A stretch of DNA of 44,256 bases from the NCBI GenBank assembly GCA_002450905.1, contig DKAT01000002.1, positions 1-44,256 of the forward strand, in the 5' to 3' direction. A program made the translations under genes and the position numbers. The DNA comes from Spirochaetia bacterium UBA6919. Lineage in GTDB: Bacteria > Spirochaetota > UBA6919. The notes under the pieces are model-generated. The model did no database searches, was not told the DNA's origin, and saw only the letters and a list, made by a program, of their open reading frames with translations. Shown here in pieces: positions 42,227 through 44,256 of this stretch (position 1 is the stretch's first letter; every line of letters starts with the position of its first letter).

Positions 42227-43411
42227 ATGACAAAGAAAACAATACGGGATATAGATCTCAATGAAAAGAAAGTCATTATACGTGTTGACTTCAATGTTCC
42301 TTTGGATGATCACCAGCAAGTCTCAGATGACACAAGGATCCAATCGACTATACCAACGATTCAGTATTGTCTGGAGAAACATTGTAAGGTCATTTTAATG
42401 AGTCATCTCGGAAGACCTGATGGGAAGGTTAATAAGAAGTATAGCTTGTTACCAGTGGCTAAACGCCTTTCAGAAATACTAAAAATGGATGTTTCTTTTG
42501 CACATGATTGCATAGGAAATGAAGTCAAAGCGCAAGTTACTAAATTAAAATCAGGTGATGTCCTCCTACTTGAAAATTTGAGGTTTCATCCTGAAGAAGA
42601 AAAAAATGACTCTGATTTTGCTAAGCAGCTTTCAGAACTTGCAGATATCTATGTCAATGATGCTTTCGGTACTGCTCATCGTGCTCATGCTTCAACAGAA
42701 GGTATCACAAAGTTTCTTCCGTCTGTATCTGGTTTTCTAATTGAAAAAGAATTAAAGTACCTTGGTCAAGCCCTTTCTAAACCTGAAAAGCCATTTATAG
42801 CTATCATTGGTGGATCAAAAATATCTACTAAAATTACTGTATTAAAAAATCTCCTCGAAAAAGTAAATACTCTAATTATTGGTGGAGGTATGAGCTACAC
42901 CTTTTGTAAAGCAGAAGGATGGCTCATTGGTAATTCCCTCCTTGAGGATGAATACATAGAAACGGCAAAACAGATTATTGAACTTGCTAAATCTAAAAAA
43001 GTGGAATTAGTAATTCCTGTTGATCATATTGTTGCAAATAAATTTGAAAATAATGCCCGTGTCAAAGAGGTAGTTGGAGATATCCCAGATGGATTTATAG
43101 GAATGGATATTGGTCCACGTACTATTGACTTGATCAAACTAAAGCTGAAAGACGCTAAAACGGTTTTATGGAATGGACCTTTGGGTGTATTTGAAATGGA
43201 AAACTTTTCAAAAGGGACAAATACTGTAGCAGAAACTCTTGCAAATATTAAAGCTATAACTGTTGTTGGTGGTGGAGATTCAGTTTCAGCTATCAATCAA
43301 TGTGGTGTTGCAGATAAAATCACCCATATATCAACTGGTGGTGGAGCTTCTATTGAGTTCATCGAAGGAAAAAAACTCCCAGGTATAGAGGCACTCAATG
43401 ACCTGGCTTAA
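42227..43411 (+). CDS. pgk: Phosphoglycerate kinase
   Basis: Protein of 394 residues, the normal bacterial PGK length. N-terminal substrate motifs RVDFNVPLDD and HLGRPDGKVNKKYSL, basic patch residues in LLENLRFHPEE and FGTAHRAHAST; C-terminal nucleotide domain with IGGSKISTKI, GGGMSYTF, WNGPLGVFE and VVGGGDSVSAI. Lies 31 bp after gap. Confidence 0.97.
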   Translation: MTKKTIRDIDLNEKKVIIRVDFNVPLDDHQQVSDDTRIQSTIPTIQYCLEKHCKVILMSHLGRPDGKVNKKYSLLPVAKRLSEILKMDVSFAHDCIGNEVKAQVTKLKSGDVLLLENLRFHPEEEKNDSDFAKQLSELADIYVNDAFGTAHRAHASTEGITKFLPSVSGFLIEKELKYLGQALSKPEKPFIAIIGGSKISTKITVLKNLLEKVNTLIIGGGMSYTFCKAEGWLIGNSLLEDEYIETAKQIIELAKSKKVELVIPVDHIVANKFENNARVKEVVGDIPDGFIGMDIGPRTIDLIKLKLKDAKTVLWNGPLGVFEMENFSKGTNTVAETLANIKAITVVGGGDSVSAINQCGVADKITHISTGGGASIEFIEGKKLPGIEALNDLA

Positions 43412-43444
43412 CTTTTTAGTAAATATACTTTTTATGAGGACAGA

Positions 43445-44197
43445 ATGAGAAAACCTTTTATAGCTGGTAATTTCAAAATGCATAAAACTATTAAAGAAGC
43501 CTTGGATTATACTAAATCTCTAATCAATGTAGTGAATACCATTAATGATAGAGATATATTAATATGTCCGCCCTTTACATCATTGTTTGAGATTGGAAAT
43601 ATACTGAAAAATTCTTCTATCTTGCTTGGTGCACAAAATATGCATTATGAGGACAATGGAGCATATACGGGTGAAGTCTCTGTAAGTATGTTACTTGAGA
43701 CCAATTGTAAATATGTCATTCTTGGTCATAGTGAGCGTCGCCATATCTTTCACGAAACGGATCAATCAATAAATCTCAAGGTCAAAATGGCAATTAAAAA
43801 TAATTTAAAGCCTATCCTTTGTGTAGGAGAACTCCTTGAGGAACGTGAATCTGGAATTGCCCAAATTGTGGTTAAAAATCAGATAGAGCATGGCATAAAT
43901 GGTTTATCAGAACAAGATATAAATAGTTTAGTAATTGCTTATGAACCTGTGTGGGCTATTGGAACAGGTAAAACCGCTAATCCTAATGATGCCCAGGAGA
44001 TGCAATCCTTTATAAGAAAGATATTTTCAAGCCAATTTTCAAACAATATCTCTGATAACCTAAGAATTATATATGGTGGCTCAGTAAAGCCTGACAATAT
44101 AAGCGGTTTGATGGAAATGCCCGATGTAGATGGTGTTCTGGTTGGAGGAGCATGCCTTGAGGTTGATTCTTTCAGTAAAATTATTAAATTTAAATAA
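43445..44197 (+). CDS. tpiA: Triosephosphate isomerase
   Basis: Protein of 250 residues, interconverting DHAP and glyceraldehyde 3-phosphate. Active-site residues N9 and K11 (AGNFKMHK), H95 (ILGHSERR), E167 in IAYEPVWAIGTGKTA, and the phosphate-binding GGSVKPDN and GVLVGGACL loops. GAGGA precedes the ATG, 33 bp after pgk. No terminator is visible in the 59 bases to the window end, so the operon may continue. Confidence 0.97.
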   Translation: MRKPFIAGNFKMHKTIKEALDYTKSLINVVNTINDRDILICPPFTSLFEIGNILKNSSILLGAQNMHYEDNGAYTGEVSVSMLLETNCKYVILGHSERRHIFHETDQSINLKVKMAIKNNLKPILCVGELLEERESGIAQIVVKNQIEHGINGLSEQDINSLVIAYEPVWAIGTGKTANPNDAQEMQSFIRKIFSSQFSNNISDNLRIIYGGSVKPDNISGLMEMPDVDGVLVGGACLEVDSFSKIIKFK

Positions 44198-44256
44198 CAG
44201 ACATGTTTGGTAATCCTGTTAATTTATACAAATACTTTTCAAAGTATATTTGATTG

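Overview
The window comes from a low-GC, double-membraned, flagellated spirochaete. Two genes carry most of that assignment: a FlaB-type periplasmic flagellin (8482-9342) and a 612-residue protein (22676-24514) that I recognise as the cytoplasmic filament protein CfpA, which is essentially confined to spirochaetes. Several lipoproteins, two likely outer-membrane beta-barrels and many chemoreceptor and two-component genes fit the same picture. The genus is not obvious from the sequence, and gene order does not look like Borrelia, Treponema or Leptospira as I know them. Protein names rest on motifs read by eye; no database search was possible.

Layout. 1-551: 5' part of a secreted leucine-rich-repeat (LRR) protein with a GTG start, cut by the window edge. 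839-2866: membrane chemoreceptor with a CxxCH haem site. 3237-8079: tightly packed five-gene phosphorelay cluster on the minus strand. 8482-10108: flagellin FlaB and a flagellin-like helical protein. 10137-18327: a LamG/FN3 secreted protein, a tandem DUF302 lipoprotein, rarA, a beta-barrel protein, tRNA-Val, an M30-like metalloprotease lipoprotein and a large LRR protein. 18484-22513: a 48-residue HTH-like protein, split transketolase, and a CobA-HemD fusion with an extra N-terminal domain. 22676-24514: cfpA. 24915-31056: sufBCDSU followed by a class II aldolase with an unusual C-terminal tail. 31062-34816: a barrel protein, a soluble chemoreceptor, and a DUF2173-apbE pair. 34939-37610: a small secreted protein, an SH3b-LRR lipoprotein, an uncharacterised 221-residue protein, a decayed copy of that protein's 3' end, and a short tandem repeat. 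37983-44197: nucleoside transporter, small membrane protein, DinB-like and inositol-phosphatase genes, and the glycolytic gap-pgk-tpiA cluster.

How the genes fit together. Housekeeping modules (Fe-S assembly, triose-phosphate glycolysis, pentose-phosphate carbon shuffling, tetrapyrrole synthesis) alternate with sensory and envelope genes. The most notable leads are: (1) the class II aldolase after sufU, whose core matches FucA but which carries a linker plus amphipathic helix like the encapsulation peptides that target enzymes into bacterial microcompartments; (2) the five-gene phosphorelay next to flaB, made of soluble kinases and receiver proteins, one with a degenerate phosphoacceptor box; (3) a CobA-HemD fusion preceded by what looks like a remnant of HemC; (4) a flagellin-like companion protein after FlaB; and (5) a variable locus at 35370-37610 with a gene, a decayed relative and tandem repeats.
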